From Oscillospiraceae bacterium MB08-C2-2 (GTDB lineage Bacteria; Bacillota; Clostridia; Oscillospirales; Ruminococcaceae): a DNA stretch of 64,000 nt. The stretch is from NCBI GenBank assembly GCA_035621215.1, contig CP141729.1, positions 1,572,944-1,636,943 of the forward strand. Direction: 5' to 3'. Both the position numbers and the translations under genes were made by a program. Under the pieces are notes generated by a model. That model was not told the origin of the DNA and searched no databases. It worked only from the letters and a program-made list of their open reading frames with translations. This document shows, piece after piece, positions 9,732-19,061 of the stretch (positions are counted from its first letter, which is position 1; the number at the start of each line of letters is the position of its first letter).

Positions 9732-10948
9732 TTATATTCCACCTTCTCGGTTTGCTCAGAAGCTTTTTTGTCACCAATGTAAAACAAGAGCGCACTGACT
9801 GCCAACAGCACCGCCGCTATATAAAACCCATAGACCTTGCTGCCCATTTGATCCTGCACATAGCCTGTAATACCCGGTGCAAAAACAGAGCCGCTCATAC
9901 CAAAGAAATTGAAGATACCAAGGCCGGTGGAGCGCACACAATCCGGTATTTTGCCGGAAACATGGGGAACAATCAGCGGGTCAATAGCCTGCTTACCGCA
10001 CAGGCCATATAAGGCAAGGCAGAGCAGCAGGAGAAAAACCGATGTGAATTTTGTCAGCAGAAGCAGCATCACCCCGGAGGCCAGCTGCAAAAAGAACATC
10101 ATCGGCACTCTTTTGTGGCTGAAACGATCCAGCAGCTTCCCCAAAAGCAGCGCCCCCGGTATGGATACCGCCGCCACCACACAGGCATAGATGCTGGCGG
10201 TGCTGCCCCTCATGCCTCGCTCTGTTTCCAAAAAAGAGGGCAGCCAGGTTACGATCATGTAGTAACCATAGCAGGTGCTGAAATACAAAAAATAAGCAGC
10301 CAGCAGCTTGGGGCTGAAAAAGGTTCGCACACTTACCTTCTGTGCACTTTTCTCCTGCCGCTGTGAGCCTCCATTCCTTTTCAAGCCAAAAACAAACAGC
10401 AGCGCTACCAGCAGAACACCTGCCGCTGCCGCAAAAACCATATACCGCCAGTGAATACCCAGCCTTTTTACAAGAATACCCCCGGAAAGGTAACCCGCTA
10501 TCATACCCACCGCACAGCCGCTGTTAATCAGTGCCGTTGCAAAAAACTTATGCTGTGGGGGAACCCGCTCCCCTGACAGGGAAAATGCGCCGCTGTAATA
10601 AGTGCCGGTGCCAATTCCAGCCAACACACTGCCAACAAAGATGGTGTGCAGATTGCTTGCCAGCCCGGTTACCACGATGCCCGCAAAAAACAACAGAAAG
10701 CCCGGCACCAGCACAGCCTTTTGGCCAACCCGATCCATTAAAATGCCCCCGGGTATCTGGGCAAGAACATAGGCAAAAAAATACATGCTTGAGATCATCC
10801 CGATTTGCAGATTGGAATACTGCCCGATGGCGGCCTGTATTTCATCATAAACCGGGGTGAGCATGGTGCGGTAAATCCAAATCATTACCCAGCCCAGACA
10901 CAGCAGAGCGACAACCGCTTTCCAATCGTTTTTTTCGTTTGTTTTCAT
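9728..10948 (-). CDS. MFS transporter
   Basis: A 406-residue major facilitator superfamily permease with about twelve hydrophobic helices and the loop 2-3 motif GGILMDRVGQKAV. It resembles anion:cation symporter/sugar-phosphate-type MFS proteins. The start was chosen at 10948, where AAAGGAG precedes ATG; the longer open frame would run into the divergent pucR-type promoter region. It is the first gene of the operon and is translationally coupled to the fdrA fusion by an ATGA overlap. Uptake of allantoin, allantoate, oxalurate or a related ureide is a reasonable inference, but the substrate is not visible. Confidence 0.88.
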   Translation of the reverse strand: MKTNEKNDWKAVVALLCLGWVMIWIYRTMLTPVYDEIQAAIGQYSNLQIGMISSMYFFAYVLAQIPGGILMDRVGQKAVLVPGFLLFFAGIVVTGLASNLHTIFVGSVLAGIGTGTYYSGAFSLSGERVPPQHKFFATALINSGCAVGMIAGYLSGGILVKRLGIHWRYMVFAAAAGVLLVALLFVFGLKRNGGSQRQEKSAQKVSVRTFFSPKLLAAYFLYFSTCYGYYMIVTWLPSFLETERGMRGSTASIYACVVAAVSIPGALLLGKLLDRFSHKRVPMMFFLQLASGVMLLLLTKFTSVFLLLLCLALYGLCGKQAIDPLIVPHVSGKIPDCVRSTGLGIFNFFGMSGSVFAPGITGYVQDQMGSKVYGFYIAAVLLAVSALLFYIGDKKASEQTEKVEYK

Positions 10949-11078
10949 GGGGTTATTCTCCTTTGGAACATACGCAAAGGCACTTGCACAGCCATTCTCT
11001 TGCAAACGCTTGCTATTTATGCTTTAATGAAACAGAATCAGCCAGATCAATTATTTGTAAGCAAGCGGGGGGAATCCT

Positions 11079-12680
11079 ATGCCAACCGATATTCAATGGC
11101 TTTTGCACCACAGCGGACTCAAAAACCTGACCCTGATGACCTGCCCGGATTGTGTGGATACACCTATAGGCAGTGTCAACATCATGGATAATCCGGAAGT
11201 GATTCAGTGGATGAAGCCAAATGAGCTGGTGCTCACCACCGGTTATGTTTTTGCGGATAACCAAAGCTTGCAGGCAGACACTCTGCGGGATTTAAAGGCC
11301 GTGAACTGCGCCGCTCTCTGCATCAAAACCAAGCGTTTTCTGGAGGTTGTGCCGGAAAATATGCTCAGGCTTTCCGAAGAGCTGGGGCTTCCCATTATTG
11401 AGCTTCCACTGAACTACAGCTTCTCCGATGTATCCAAGCTGGTGAACGACCAGCTTTATCAGGAGCAGTTTCAGGATATTTTTAAAGAACAGGTTTTTTA
11501 CAATTGCCTGTTCAGCGCTTGCTTTGAAAAAAAGCACACCCGGGAAATTCTGGATATTTTCTCCGACTATCTGGGAAAATCGGTTTTTCTCATGAACGAA
11601 CAATATCAGTGCGAGTGGTTTTCCCTCTTGGAACAGGATTTCAGCCTGTTTGAGCAAAGTGAAACATTGGAAATTTCCTGTGATGCGCTCCCTTCACGGC
11701 CGGGTACCGCAAGTGACCTGGAAAGCTACCCCACTTTCCCCTTTAAGCTCAACGATATCGTTCGCAGTGCCGTGGTTCTGCCTTTTCCGGACAATCGCTA
11801 TTCCCTGTGCATTCTGGCCGATGAGAACGACCCGCTGCCTATGGATACCCTGCGCCATGCTTTGAAAATCATTACCTTTTCCAGTGTGAGCCTGCCGAAA
11901 TCTTCGGGGGATTTTCACCGGTATTACGATCCTTTTTTTCAGTTCCTCTTAAACGGCTCCAACGACAACGAGCTGGAGGATACCCTCCTGTGCAATCACT
12001 ATGGCTTTTCATACACCAAGCCCCGCATCTGCCTGCTGCTCTCCCCCCGCAGTGCCGGCGCCGGATCGATCAGCCAGAAAACAGTGGTGTCGGTTACATC
12101 TGCGCTGAAAAGCGCTGCCTGCAAATCGGACTCCTATTTTATTGCATGGAATCAAAACTGCATCTGCATTTATCTGTTTGGAGCAAAAGAGACTCTTGGC
12201 ACTTTTGCACTGCAAACAGCGGATGCTCTGCTCAAGGAAACCGCCGGCCTCTTTTACATCGGCATCAGCCGAACCGGGCAAAAGCTTCAGGAAATCCCGG
12301 CCTCTTATCGGGAAGCCTCCTTTATGCTGCTGCTCTCGGCCAAGCTGCCAAACACCACCGTTTTATATTTTGGGGATTACCTGATCTTTTGGCTGCTCTA
12401 CCAGCTGCCTAAGGAAGAGCAACAGCGTATCTATGAGGATACGGTAAAGCCCATAGCCGATTACGACCAAGCAGCCAACTCCCAACTGATGCTGACACTG
12501 CAAACCTATTTTGAATGCAACTACAACTCCACACTGACAGCAAATAAGCTCTACATTCACCGCAACACTTTTTTAAAGCGCATGGCAAAAATCAAAGAGC
12601 TGATCTGCGTTTCGTTGGAGGATGCTCATAATCTGGCCTCCATTTACAGCGGCCTGTGCATCTACATCATGAATCAGTAG
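11079..12680 (+). CDS. PucR family transcriptional regulator
   Basis: A 533-residue regulator of the PucR/CdaR type. The N-terminal purine-catabolism domain (about 1-125) contains IKTKRF and LGLPIIELP, typical of the PucR ligand-sensing region. The middle part resembles a GGDEF-like/CdaR spacer. The C-terminus (about 475-533) has the helix-turn-helix LTANKLYIHRNTFLKRM of the PucR C-terminal family. The ATG has GGGGGGAA upstream. It is divergent from the MFS-fdrA operon with about 130 bp between starts, so it very likely controls that operon. It converges with the aminotransferase gene, with only 14 bp between stops. Confidence 0.9.
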   Translation: MPTDIQWLLHHSGLKNLTLMTCPDCVDTPIGSVNIMDNPEVIQWMKPNELVLTTGYVFADNQSLQADTLRDLKAVNCAALCIKTKRFLEVVPENMLRLSEELGLPIIELPLNYSFSDVSKLVNDQLYQEQFQDIFKEQVFYNCLFSACFEKKHTREILDIFSDYLGKSVFLMNEQYQCEWFSLLEQDFSLFEQSETLEISCDALPSRPGTASDLESYPTFPFKLNDIVRSAVVLPFPDNRYSLCILADENDPLPMDTLRHALKIITFSSVSLPKSSGDFHRYYDPFFQFLLNGSNDNELEDTLLCNHYGFSYTKPRICLLLSPRSAGAGSISQKTVVSVTSALKSAACKSDSYFIAWNQNCICIYLFGAKETLGTFALQTADALLKETAGLFYIGISRTGQKLQEIPASYREASFMLLLSAKLPNTTVLYFGDYLIFWLLYQLPKEEQQRIYEDTVKPIADYDQAANSQLMLTLQTYFECNYNSTLTANKLYIHRNTFLKRMAKIKELICVSLEDAHNLASIYSGLCIYIMNQ

Positions 12681-12694
12681 CCTGCAAAATGGCT

Positions 12695-13924
12695 TTATTG
12701 CTTTTGGGCGGCGTATACCGCCAAGGCGGCGGCCACTGCTTCTCCTGCCGGGATTTTGCAGCCATTTTGGAGCAGCACGGCTTCCAGCGCACCCAAAAGA
12801 AGCAGAATATTGCGTTTCTGGCTGGAATAGCCCATATTGCCGATACGCAGGATTTTCCCATCCAAGGGGCCGAAGGAAGTGGCAATTTCGATGCCGAAAT
12901 CCTGCAAAAGCTGCCCACGGATAGCCGGGCCGCTTGCGCCTTGGGGAATGACAATGGCTGTAACCACCGGCATTTTATGCTGAACATTGCCAAAAATATC
13001 CAGCCCCATGGCGGTCAGCCCAGCGCTGAGAGCCTCATCGTTGCGCTTGTGGCGAGCCAAACGCGCCTCCAGCCCTTCGGTCACAATACAGCGCAGTGCT
13101 TCGTGAACGGCATACTGCATGCTGGTGGCCTCGGTATGGTGGTTGAGGTGGCGGGGCCCCCAATAATCCTGCAACTGAGCCAAATCCAGATAATTGCTGG
13201 GAATAGGCGCAAGCTTGGCGGCTGTATCCGCCTCGGTGCGAATTCCCTTTTCCACCTGTTTGCGCTGGGCGATGATTTTTTCAATGGCGGCATTGTATGT
13301 AACCAGTGCCGAACCGGAGGGTGCAGAAATGCATTTTTGTGTACCGGCAACGCACCCGTCTATCTGCCACTGATCCACCTTCACCTCGGCTCCACCAAGG
13401 GTTGCAACAACATCCACCAGCAGCAAGGCGCCATAACGCTTGCAGATTTGCCCGATTTCCTCCAATGGCTGCATCATGGAGGTAGAGGTTTCGCCATGGA
13501 TGATGGCAACCGCTTTGTAGCTGTGTTTTTTAAGTGCCTCTTCAACTTCCTCGGGGGTGAACACCGTGCCCCATTCCCGCTCCAGCAGGGTAATATCGGC
13601 GCCGCACCGCTCCAAAATTTCGGCCAGCAGGTAGCCGAACCGGCCGAATGCGGGAATCAGCACCTTATCGCCCGGGCAGATTGCCGCTGTCAGAACTGTT
13701 TCCAGACCGCCTCTGGAAGTGGAATCCACCAAAAAGGTCTGGGGATTGCTGGTTTGAAAAACAAGGCGCTCCATTTCCTGTGTTTCTGCCATAAGCGCCA
13801 AAAATTCAGGATCAAACTGCCCCAGAATGTGAGCGGACATGGCTCTGAGCACTCTGGGATCGGTTTCCACCGGCCCCGGTGTCATCAAAGTGCGGGGCGA
13901 AGGATTAATTTCTTGAAATAACAT
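12695..13924 (-). CDS. PucG-like (S)-ureidoglycine/alanine-glyoxylate aminotransferase
   Basis: A 409-residue class V PLP aminotransferase of the alanine-glyoxylate/serine-pyruvate and ureidoglycine-glyoxylate group. The opening LMTPGPVETDPRVL and the STSRGGLETVL cofactor-phosphate segment are typical. The Schiff-base lysine is in AGTQKCISAPSG. The start at 13924 has AAAGGAAG close upstream; the longer frame lacks a site. Beside an allantoate-amidohydrolase-like enzyme the (S)-ureidoglycine:glyoxylate reaction, which leads to oxalurate, fits the pathway and would feed the carbamoyltransferase. Plain serine or alanine:glyoxylate aminotransferase is the alternative. Confidence 0.85.
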   Translation of the reverse strand: MLFQEINPSPRTLMTPGPVETDPRVLRAMSAHILGQFDPEFLALMAETQEMERLVFQTSNPQTFLVDSTSRGGLETVLTAAICPGDKVLIPAFGRFGYLLAEILERCGADITLLEREWGTVFTPEEVEEALKKHSYKAVAIIHGETSTSMMQPLEEIGQICKRYGALLLVDVVATLGGAEVKVDQWQIDGCVAGTQKCISAPSGSALVTYNAAIEKIIAQRKQVEKGIRTEADTAAKLAPIPSNYLDLAQLQDYWGPRHLNHHTEATSMQYAVHEALRCIVTEGLEARLARHKRNDEALSAGLTAMGLDIFGNVQHKMPVVTAIVIPQGASGPAIRGQLLQDFGIEIATSFGPLDGKILRIGNMGYSSQKRNILLLLGALEAVLLQNGCKIPAGEAVAAALAVYAAQKQ

Positions 13925-14119
13925 ATGACTACTTCCTTTCTGCTGTATTGCGGGGTCACAGTGCCCATTGAAATGGGGGGTAGCCTGCAACTCTGAAATA
14001 TCTATCTATACTAATAAACGATATATCCTTTTACCCGTTTGCGCAACGTATGAACCGCCTATTTTTTTGCAATCAAAAGTAGGCGATATGCACACTTTGG
14101 TGCAACAAAAGAAAATGAG

Positions 14120-14170
14120 AAAAGCTCCGGAGTGTTTTGCCGTTTCAGCAAAGCATTCCAGAGCTTTTTT
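14120..14170. terminator. Hairpin terminator in pucG-tetR gap
   Basis: An imperfect long stem beginning AAAAGCTCCGGAGTG and ending CCAGAGCTTTTTT lies in the 410-bp region between the aminotransferase start and the tetR stop. It has a T-run on the plus side and a shorter one on the minus side. On the minus strand it would end the yhgE-tetR transcript. The rest of 13925-14335 shows no gene. Confidence 0.7.
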
Positions 14171-14335
14171 GTGTGTCGGTAATCCTGTTCAGATGCAAGG
14201 AAAGGCCCATCAAAAAACAAAGGTCATAACAATCTTTTTACCTACTGAAGGGTTTATTACCCTGCAAAACACCGCCGGAATAATAAGGCTCTGCAAAAGC
14301 GCAATATTCATCCTTGTCTATTTGTGTATTTCAAA

Positions 14336-14926
14336 TCAATCCAGCGATTCTCTACATTGTGGTTCAACAATACCTAAAGTATGGCGCAAAATCTCTTCCA
14401 ACACCATACGGTCATGAAATCCATAGTCCAATACCAAATCCCCCACACCGCCCACTACGATCTGAATGGTGCGCTTAGGGTGCTTTAGTCTTACTTTGCC
14501 CTGATGAATACCCCGCTGGATAATCTGCAAAAGAATCTCGCTTGTAACGGAGCCTACCTTTTTGCGAAAACGATGATTGAATAACTCGAGAATATGTTTG
14601 GAATTCTTGCCCTGAAACTTGCGCCGCAATTCTTCGTAAGCGATGTAATAAATCCCGATAAATTCTTCAAACTGCCGCGAAAAATCCACTGTTTCCTGAG
14701 CGGCAAGTTCTTTGAGCTGCTGCTCAAATCCAGTAATGTTTTTATCAATGACCGCTTCAATCACTTCATCTTTGGATTTAAAATAATAATAAAACAGCCC
14801 TTGTGCCACACCCATTTCTTTTACAATGCGGCTAACAGAGGTATCGGAAATACCGTATTCCAAAAACATTTTTTCTGCAACGGTAATAAATTCTTCCTTC
14901 CGCTCATCCAATGCCTTGCTGATACG
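14336..14926 (-). CDS. TetR family transcriptional regulator
   Basis: A 196-residue TetR-type repressor. The N-terminal helix-turn-helix (about 5-55) shows the family pattern with ISDTSVSRIVKEMGVAQGLFYYYFKSKDEV. The remainder is a helical ligand-binding domain without a recognisable ligand signature. The start is a GTG at 14926 with GGGAGGG six bases upstream; the longer frame has no site. It sits 57 bp downstream of the large membrane protein gene on the same strand and probably forms its operon, so it likely represses that operon through the palindromes at 17724 and 17796. Confidence 0.9.
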   Translation of the reverse strand, partial: RISKALDERKEEFITVAEKMFLEYGISDTSVSRIVKEMGVAQGLFYYYFKSKDEVIEAVIDKNITGFEQQLKELAAQETVDFSRQFEEFIGIYYIAYEELRRKFQGKNSKHILELFNHRFRKKVGSVTSEILLQIIQRGIHQGKVRLKHPKRTIQIVVGGVGDLVLDYGFHDRMVLEEILRHTLGIVEPQCRESLD

Positions 14927-14982
14927 CACGAAGAACCCTCCCACCAAAAATTTTCAGAATGCGCAGATGCCTGCATCCCTCT

Positions 14983-17652
14983 TTATCCATGCTCACACAT
15001 GCCGGAATGATGAAAGCCATCCCAGATAGGATCTAATTTTTTGCTGCATATATTCTGAAGCAGCAATCCCAAGCAACAAAACAGCACAAAGTACCCGCCA
15101 AGTGCAAAGATATCCTGTTGCAGCGCACCGTAATTCACACCAAACATGGCCTCCCGCATTGCGTTAACAGAGAATGTAAAGGGAATAACGGTATGTATAG
15201 CCTGAAAAAAGCCCGGTGTAACCTGTATGGGAAAGGTGCCTCCCGATCCGCCAATTTGAATCACCAACAAAACAATGGCCAGACCTTTTCCAATATAAGA
15301 AAATAAGGATACCAGTGTATAAATAATGGTTCCGAATACTATGCTAGCAAAAATGCACAACATTGTAAACAGCAGGGGTTGATCCATAGACACCCGAAGC
15401 AGAAAAATATTGCCCAATGCCACCAAAAGTCCCTGCAAGCTCCCCAGCAAAATAAACTCTAAATATTTGCCCATATATTGATGCCGAGGAGGAAGCCCCG
15501 GCACATTATTGCTTTTAGTGGAAAGCACTGCACACAAAATAGTAGCGCCAATCCACAAGCAAAGTGTTGTATAAAACGGTGTTAATGAAGCGCCATAGTT
15601 TTCAGAGGGAAACAGCTCATTGGTGTTAACCTCTACCGGTTCAGAGAAAAAGTCGCCTTCCACTTCCGGTGGATTGTTCATCATATCCACCAAACGATCA
15701 AGGCCAATTTCCTCGTCAATATCATCCAGCTCATTCGAAAGATTTTCTACCTTTTCCGCAGCATCTGGCCAGCGGTCTTTTATCTTTTGCAGATCTTCTG
15801 TGGCCCAGCTCCCCTTTTCTTCGGCAAAATCCAGCAGCTTATCAAGGTTTTTAGTGGATCTCTGCAAATAATCCAATGACCATGAAAGATCGGAGGCAAG
15901 CTGTGCCGAATCATCAATATAACTCACCACAGTATCGGTGCGCTGGTCATAATCCTCCAAAATAACACCGTTAAGCTGTTTTACGCTATCAAGGGTATTA
16001 TCCAGACTGCGTTTCGTACGGTTCAGCTTATCGTTATCGGGCAGGCTGGTGACAGAATCCAGCAAGGTTTTAGTGCTACCCAACATTTTACCGAATTTGG
16101 ACAAAGCCGTTGACAGCGCAGAGGAGCTTTGTTTGTCTATATCACTGATTTGGCTCATAATCTCGGTAAAAGCATTGTTGATGGCCTTAATATCTTTTGC
16201 CACACTCAAAGCATTGCCTTTTACATCATCAAGACTTCCGCCTGACTGCAAATCCTGTAAGCTGGCGCCTGTGGCCTGCATATCGGCTGCCAGTTGTGTT
16301 GAGAGTGCTTCCAGCCCTATAAAAAGCTCTGTGCTTTTTTGGTAATAAGCATCCAATGTGCCCTGCAGCTTTTCCAGCTGGCGAATGGCCGATTCGGGAA
16401 CCTTTTCATTATCAGGAGAGCTTTTAGCTGCAGCGATAGCAAACTGCACAGCATTATCCAGCTCCTGATGCAGGGCAATGACCTTGGTTTTAAGGTTTTC
16501 CATTTCTACCGCAGCGGCCTGCACTTTGGCAGCTTTTGTGCTAAACTCTGCGGCAAATGTGCTTACAGAGGCCATATCACCTGTTTGGGCAAAAGTTGCA
16601 CAGAGCGCTGCCATCTCACCCATAGGCTTTGTCATTTCTGTTACTTGCTTAGAGATTTCGACAGCTGCACCTTTGCCAAAGCCGGATTGTATCTGTGTAA
16701 GATCCTTCAGGCTGTTTTGCAGATCATTTAAAGGGGAACTAATCTGACTGCCGGCGGATGCAATATCATCCCCAACGTCATCCAGCTCATCCAGCAGATT
16801 GCTGGTGTTGCGGCTGAGAGTGGTAATATTATTGACCAGCTCCTCTTCCGCTTTGCGCAAGTCTTTTATTCGCTGGCTCACCTTGGGCAAATCATTGCTG
16901 ACATTGTTTGCAAAGTCGGAAGACCGGTTCAAGGTTTCACGCAGCTGGTTTAAATCCTGCTGCTTTTGTTCGATTCCGGTTATATATTCGTTGATATCAT
17001 CCTGCAAAATATCCAAGCGGTCATTTACTACGGGCATGTGGTCGTTAAGCGCATGCAGGGCAAGCTGCACCCGCTTCAGGTCAATGGTGTTGCCCTCGCT
17101 GTCGGTTACAGCTTCCCCTAGCTTTGTGAACACCTTTTCTACTGCGGTTTCAACCACCGACTGGGTAATCTCATTTTTAATGGCATTTACACCTGCATCG
17201 GTCATTTTAGGCGCAATGGCGTTCAGCTTATAATTGACAAAGTATTGCAGCTCCGGTTTTTGTGGCTGCTCATCAACCAAAGTACAGAGCTTTTCTGAAA
17301 AATCAGCGGGAATAATAATAGAGGCATAGATATTTCCATTCTCGGTATCCTTGATCGCATCCGCACGATTCTCATAAAATACCCAGTTGAACTTATCATT
17401 GTCTTCCAGATTTTCTATCACGGTTTTGCCGGCTGTAACTTTGGTGGAAAAAATTTTGGAGCCTGAATCTTCGTTAACCACGCCAATTTTTATATTCCCT
17501 GTATTGCCATAAGGATCCCAAGATGCTTTGATATTGACCCATGCATAGAGGGACGGTAAGATGACCAGCGCACACAATAAAAAGATCGTGATGCCGCTAT
17601 GAAAAGTTTTTTTCCAGTCCGCCCGGAGAATCTTCAGGATGTTTGAAACCAT
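14983..17652 (-). CDS. YhgE/Pip domain membrane protein (ABC-2-type permease)
   Basis: An 889-residue protein of the YhgE/Pip family. One transmembrane helix near residues 20-42 is followed by a long extracytoplasmic region (about 60-650) rich in coiled-coil heptads, then about six helices at the C-terminus with the ABC-2 transporter fold. Family members include the lactococcal phage infection protein and the E. faecalis phage receptor PIP, and others are linked to type VII-like secretion or lipid export. The start at 17652 follows AAAGGGA. A TetR repressor is co-transcribed. Its role here is not known; export of, or resistance to, a membrane-active compound is the usual guess. Confidence 0.88.
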   Translation of the reverse strand: MVSNILKILRADWKKTFHSGITIFLLCALVILPSLYAWVNIKASWDPYGNTGNIKIGVVNEDSGSKIFSTKVTAGKTVIENLEDNDKFNWVFYENRADAIKDTENGNIYASIIIPADFSEKLCTLVDEQPQKPELQYFVNYKLNAIAPKMTDAGVNAIKNEITQSVVETAVEKVFTKLGEAVTDSEGNTIDLKRVQLALHALNDHMPVVNDRLDILQDDINEYITGIEQKQQDLNQLRETLNRSSDFANNVSNDLPKVSQRIKDLRKAEEELVNNITTLSRNTSNLLDELDDVGDDIASAGSQISSPLNDLQNSLKDLTQIQSGFGKGAAVEISKQVTEMTKPMGEMAALCATFAQTGDMASVSTFAAEFSTKAAKVQAAAVEMENLKTKVIALHQELDNAVQFAIAAAKSSPDNEKVPESAIRQLEKLQGTLDAYYQKSTELFIGLEALSTQLAADMQATGASLQDLQSGGSLDDVKGNALSVAKDIKAINNAFTEIMSQISDIDKQSSSALSTALSKFGKMLGSTKTLLDSVTSLPDNDKLNRTKRSLDNTLDSVKQLNGVILEDYDQRTDTVVSYIDDSAQLASDLSWSLDYLQRSTKNLDKLLDFAEEKGSWATEDLQKIKDRWPDAAEKVENLSNELDDIDEEIGLDRLVDMMNNPPEVEGDFFSEPVEVNTNELFPSENYGASLTPFYTTLCLWIGATILCAVLSTKSNNVPGLPPRHQYMGKYLEFILLGSLQGLLVALGNIFLLRVSMDQPLLFTMLCIFASIVFGTIIYTLVSLFSYIGKGLAIVLLVIQIGGSGGTFPIQVTPGFFQAIHTVIPFTFSVNAMREAMFGVNYGALQQDIFALGGYFVLFCCLGLLLQNICSKKLDPIWDGFHHSGMCEHG

Positions 17653-17709
17653 TGTGCCCAATCCCTTTCTCTTTGGAGATGATGATGATTAATTGAAACA
17701 ACAGCTCTA

Positions 17710-17737
17710 ATTTTATCACTGACTGACTATAAGTCAA
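17710..17737 (-). promoter_or_regulatory. yhgE promoter with overlapping palindromic operator
   Basis: On the minus strand TTGACT (17732-17737) and TAAAAT (17710-17715) are separated by 16 bp. The perfect palindrome TGACT-ATA-AGTCA at 17724-17736 lies inside the spacer and overlaps the -35, where a bound repressor would block RNA polymerase. The rest of 17653-18038 holds a second operator, a terminator and no gene. Confidence 0.7.
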
Positions 17738-17795
17738 TACTGAATTTCCACTGTTTTTGGTTATTCCACTCCTATTTCTACATAACAACTAAAAC

Positions 17796-17808
17796 TGACT
17801 GATTGTCA
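17796..17808. promoter_or_regulatory. Second TetR-type operator-like site
   Basis: TGACT-GAT-TGTCA resembles the palindrome at 17724 (both within ACTGACTGA context) with one arm mismatch. It is about 70 bp upstream of the first site, a spacing that could allow two repressor dimers. Confidence 0.5.
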
Positions 17809-17960
17809 AAAGATATTTTTGCAAAGTCTCCTGAATTTTGCAATGAAAGAAAGTCTGCTTCTTTGCAATCATGCAAGAACGAGGCTCGAATTATTCGTGC
17901 AGGCAGGTTTATCGATTCAAGCCTATCCCTTGGTAATCAGCACAACCTGCAACTTCATAA

Positions 17961-18006
17961 ACAAAGCGACCCTTGAGCCACTGTTGCAGCCCAAGGATCG
18001 CTTTGT
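17961..18006 (-). terminator. Terminator after the dehydrogenase/ABC operon
   Basis: Arms ACAAAGCGACCCTTG (17961-17975) and CAAGGATCGCTTTGT (17992-18006) pair with one bulge. Read on the minus strand this lies just after the stop of the hydroxyacid dehydrogenase gene and ends in a short T-rich stretch. Confidence 0.75.
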
Positions 18007-18038
18007 CTATTTTTGGTTCCTTTTTATTGTGAAAAGGC

Positions 18039-19004
18039 TTACTTGTTTACAACGTTCACCGGGGTGCCTGCGAGAAACTGGTTCAGATTATCCACAGCAA
18101 TATCCATCAAGCGGGAACGGGACTCTTTAGGTGCCCAAGAAATATGGGGGGTAATAATGCAGTTAGGCTGTGCAAGCAAAACATTATCTGCCTGAATTGG
18201 CTCAGATGAAACAACATCCAGACCGGCGGCATACACCTTGCCGCCCTCAAGAGCAGCTGCCAGATCTGCTTCCACAATCAAAGGGCCTCGGGAATTGTTG
18301 AGGATAATTACACCATCTTTCATTTGGGCGATGCTCTTTCTATTAATCATTCCTTCTGTGCTTGGGAACAGCGGGCAATGCAGAGAAATCACATCCGATT
18401 GTGCATAAAGCTCATCAAGAGAAACGTATTCTGCAATTGCACGCCCTGTATCGTTGGGATATTCATCATAGGCCAGCACTTTCATGCCCATTGCTTTGGC
18501 AATCTGTCCGGTGCACTGCCCGATTCTGCCAAAGCCGATGATTCCCATTGTCTTGCCGGCAAGCTCAATCAACGGATAATCCCAGAAACAGAAGTCAGGG
18601 CTTGCTGTCCAGCGGCCCTTCTTGACAGCGGCGTTGTGGTGCCCAATGTGGTGGCATATCTCCAGCAGCAGCGCAATGGCAAACTGTCCCACAGCGGCAG
18701 TGCCATAAGTGGGAATGTTGGTCACTGCAATACCATGCTCTTTTGCCGCAGCAGTATCCACAACGTTATAGCCGGTTGCCAAAACACCAATGTATTTAAT
18801 ATTGGGTGCACTGCTGATCACCTTGGCGGAAAGGGGTGTCTTATTGGTGATCACGATTTCTGCATCACCGATTCGAGAAAGTATTTCCGCCTCATCCGAA
18901 AGAGGAGTACGGTCATAAACCGTCAGTTCACCAAGCTTTTCGAAGCCTTCCCAGCTTAAATCGCCGGGGTTTTCTGTATATCCATCCAGAATTACAATCT
19001 TCAT
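18039..19004 (-). CDS. D-2-hydroxyacid dehydrogenase (glycerate/hydroxypyruvate type)
   Basis: A 321-residue NAD(P)-dependent D-2-hydroxyacid dehydrogenase. The Rossmann motif GIIGFGRIG is in the middle, and the catalytic set Arg (NNSRGPLI), Glu, and His (TPHISWAP) is in place. It resembles hydroxypyruvate/glycerate dehydrogenases. The start at 19004 follows GGGAGGAAAAGT; the longer frame lacks a site. It is the last gene of the minus-strand operon that begins with the Liv-type transporter, and may reduce a 2-keto acid formed from the imported compound or work on hydroxypyruvate. Confidence 0.88.
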   Translation of the reverse strand: MKIVILDGYTENPGDLSWEGFEKLGELTVYDRTPLSDEAEILSRIGDAEIVITNKTPLSAKVISSAPNIKYIGVLATGYNVVDTAAAKEHGIAVTNIPTYGTAAVGQFAIALLLEICHHIGHHNAAVKKGRWTASPDFCFWDYPLIELAGKTMGIIGFGRIGQCTGQIAKAMGMKVLAYDEYPNDTGRAIAEYVSLDELYAQSDVISLHCPLFPSTEGMINRKSIAQMKDGVIILNNSRGPLIVEADLAAALEGGKVYAAGLDVVSSEPIQADNVLLAQPNCIITPHISWAPKESRSRLMDIAVDNLNQFLAGTPVNVVNK

Positions 19005-19061
19005 ACTTTTCCTCCCGTTTTTATGGGATACGATGTGATTACACCGTGTGAATTCCATTCC

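Noticed and set aside
12656-13921. 421-codon plus-strand frame
   Set aside because: Antisense to the PucG-like gene, which is well supported; translation is His/Cys-rich without a family.
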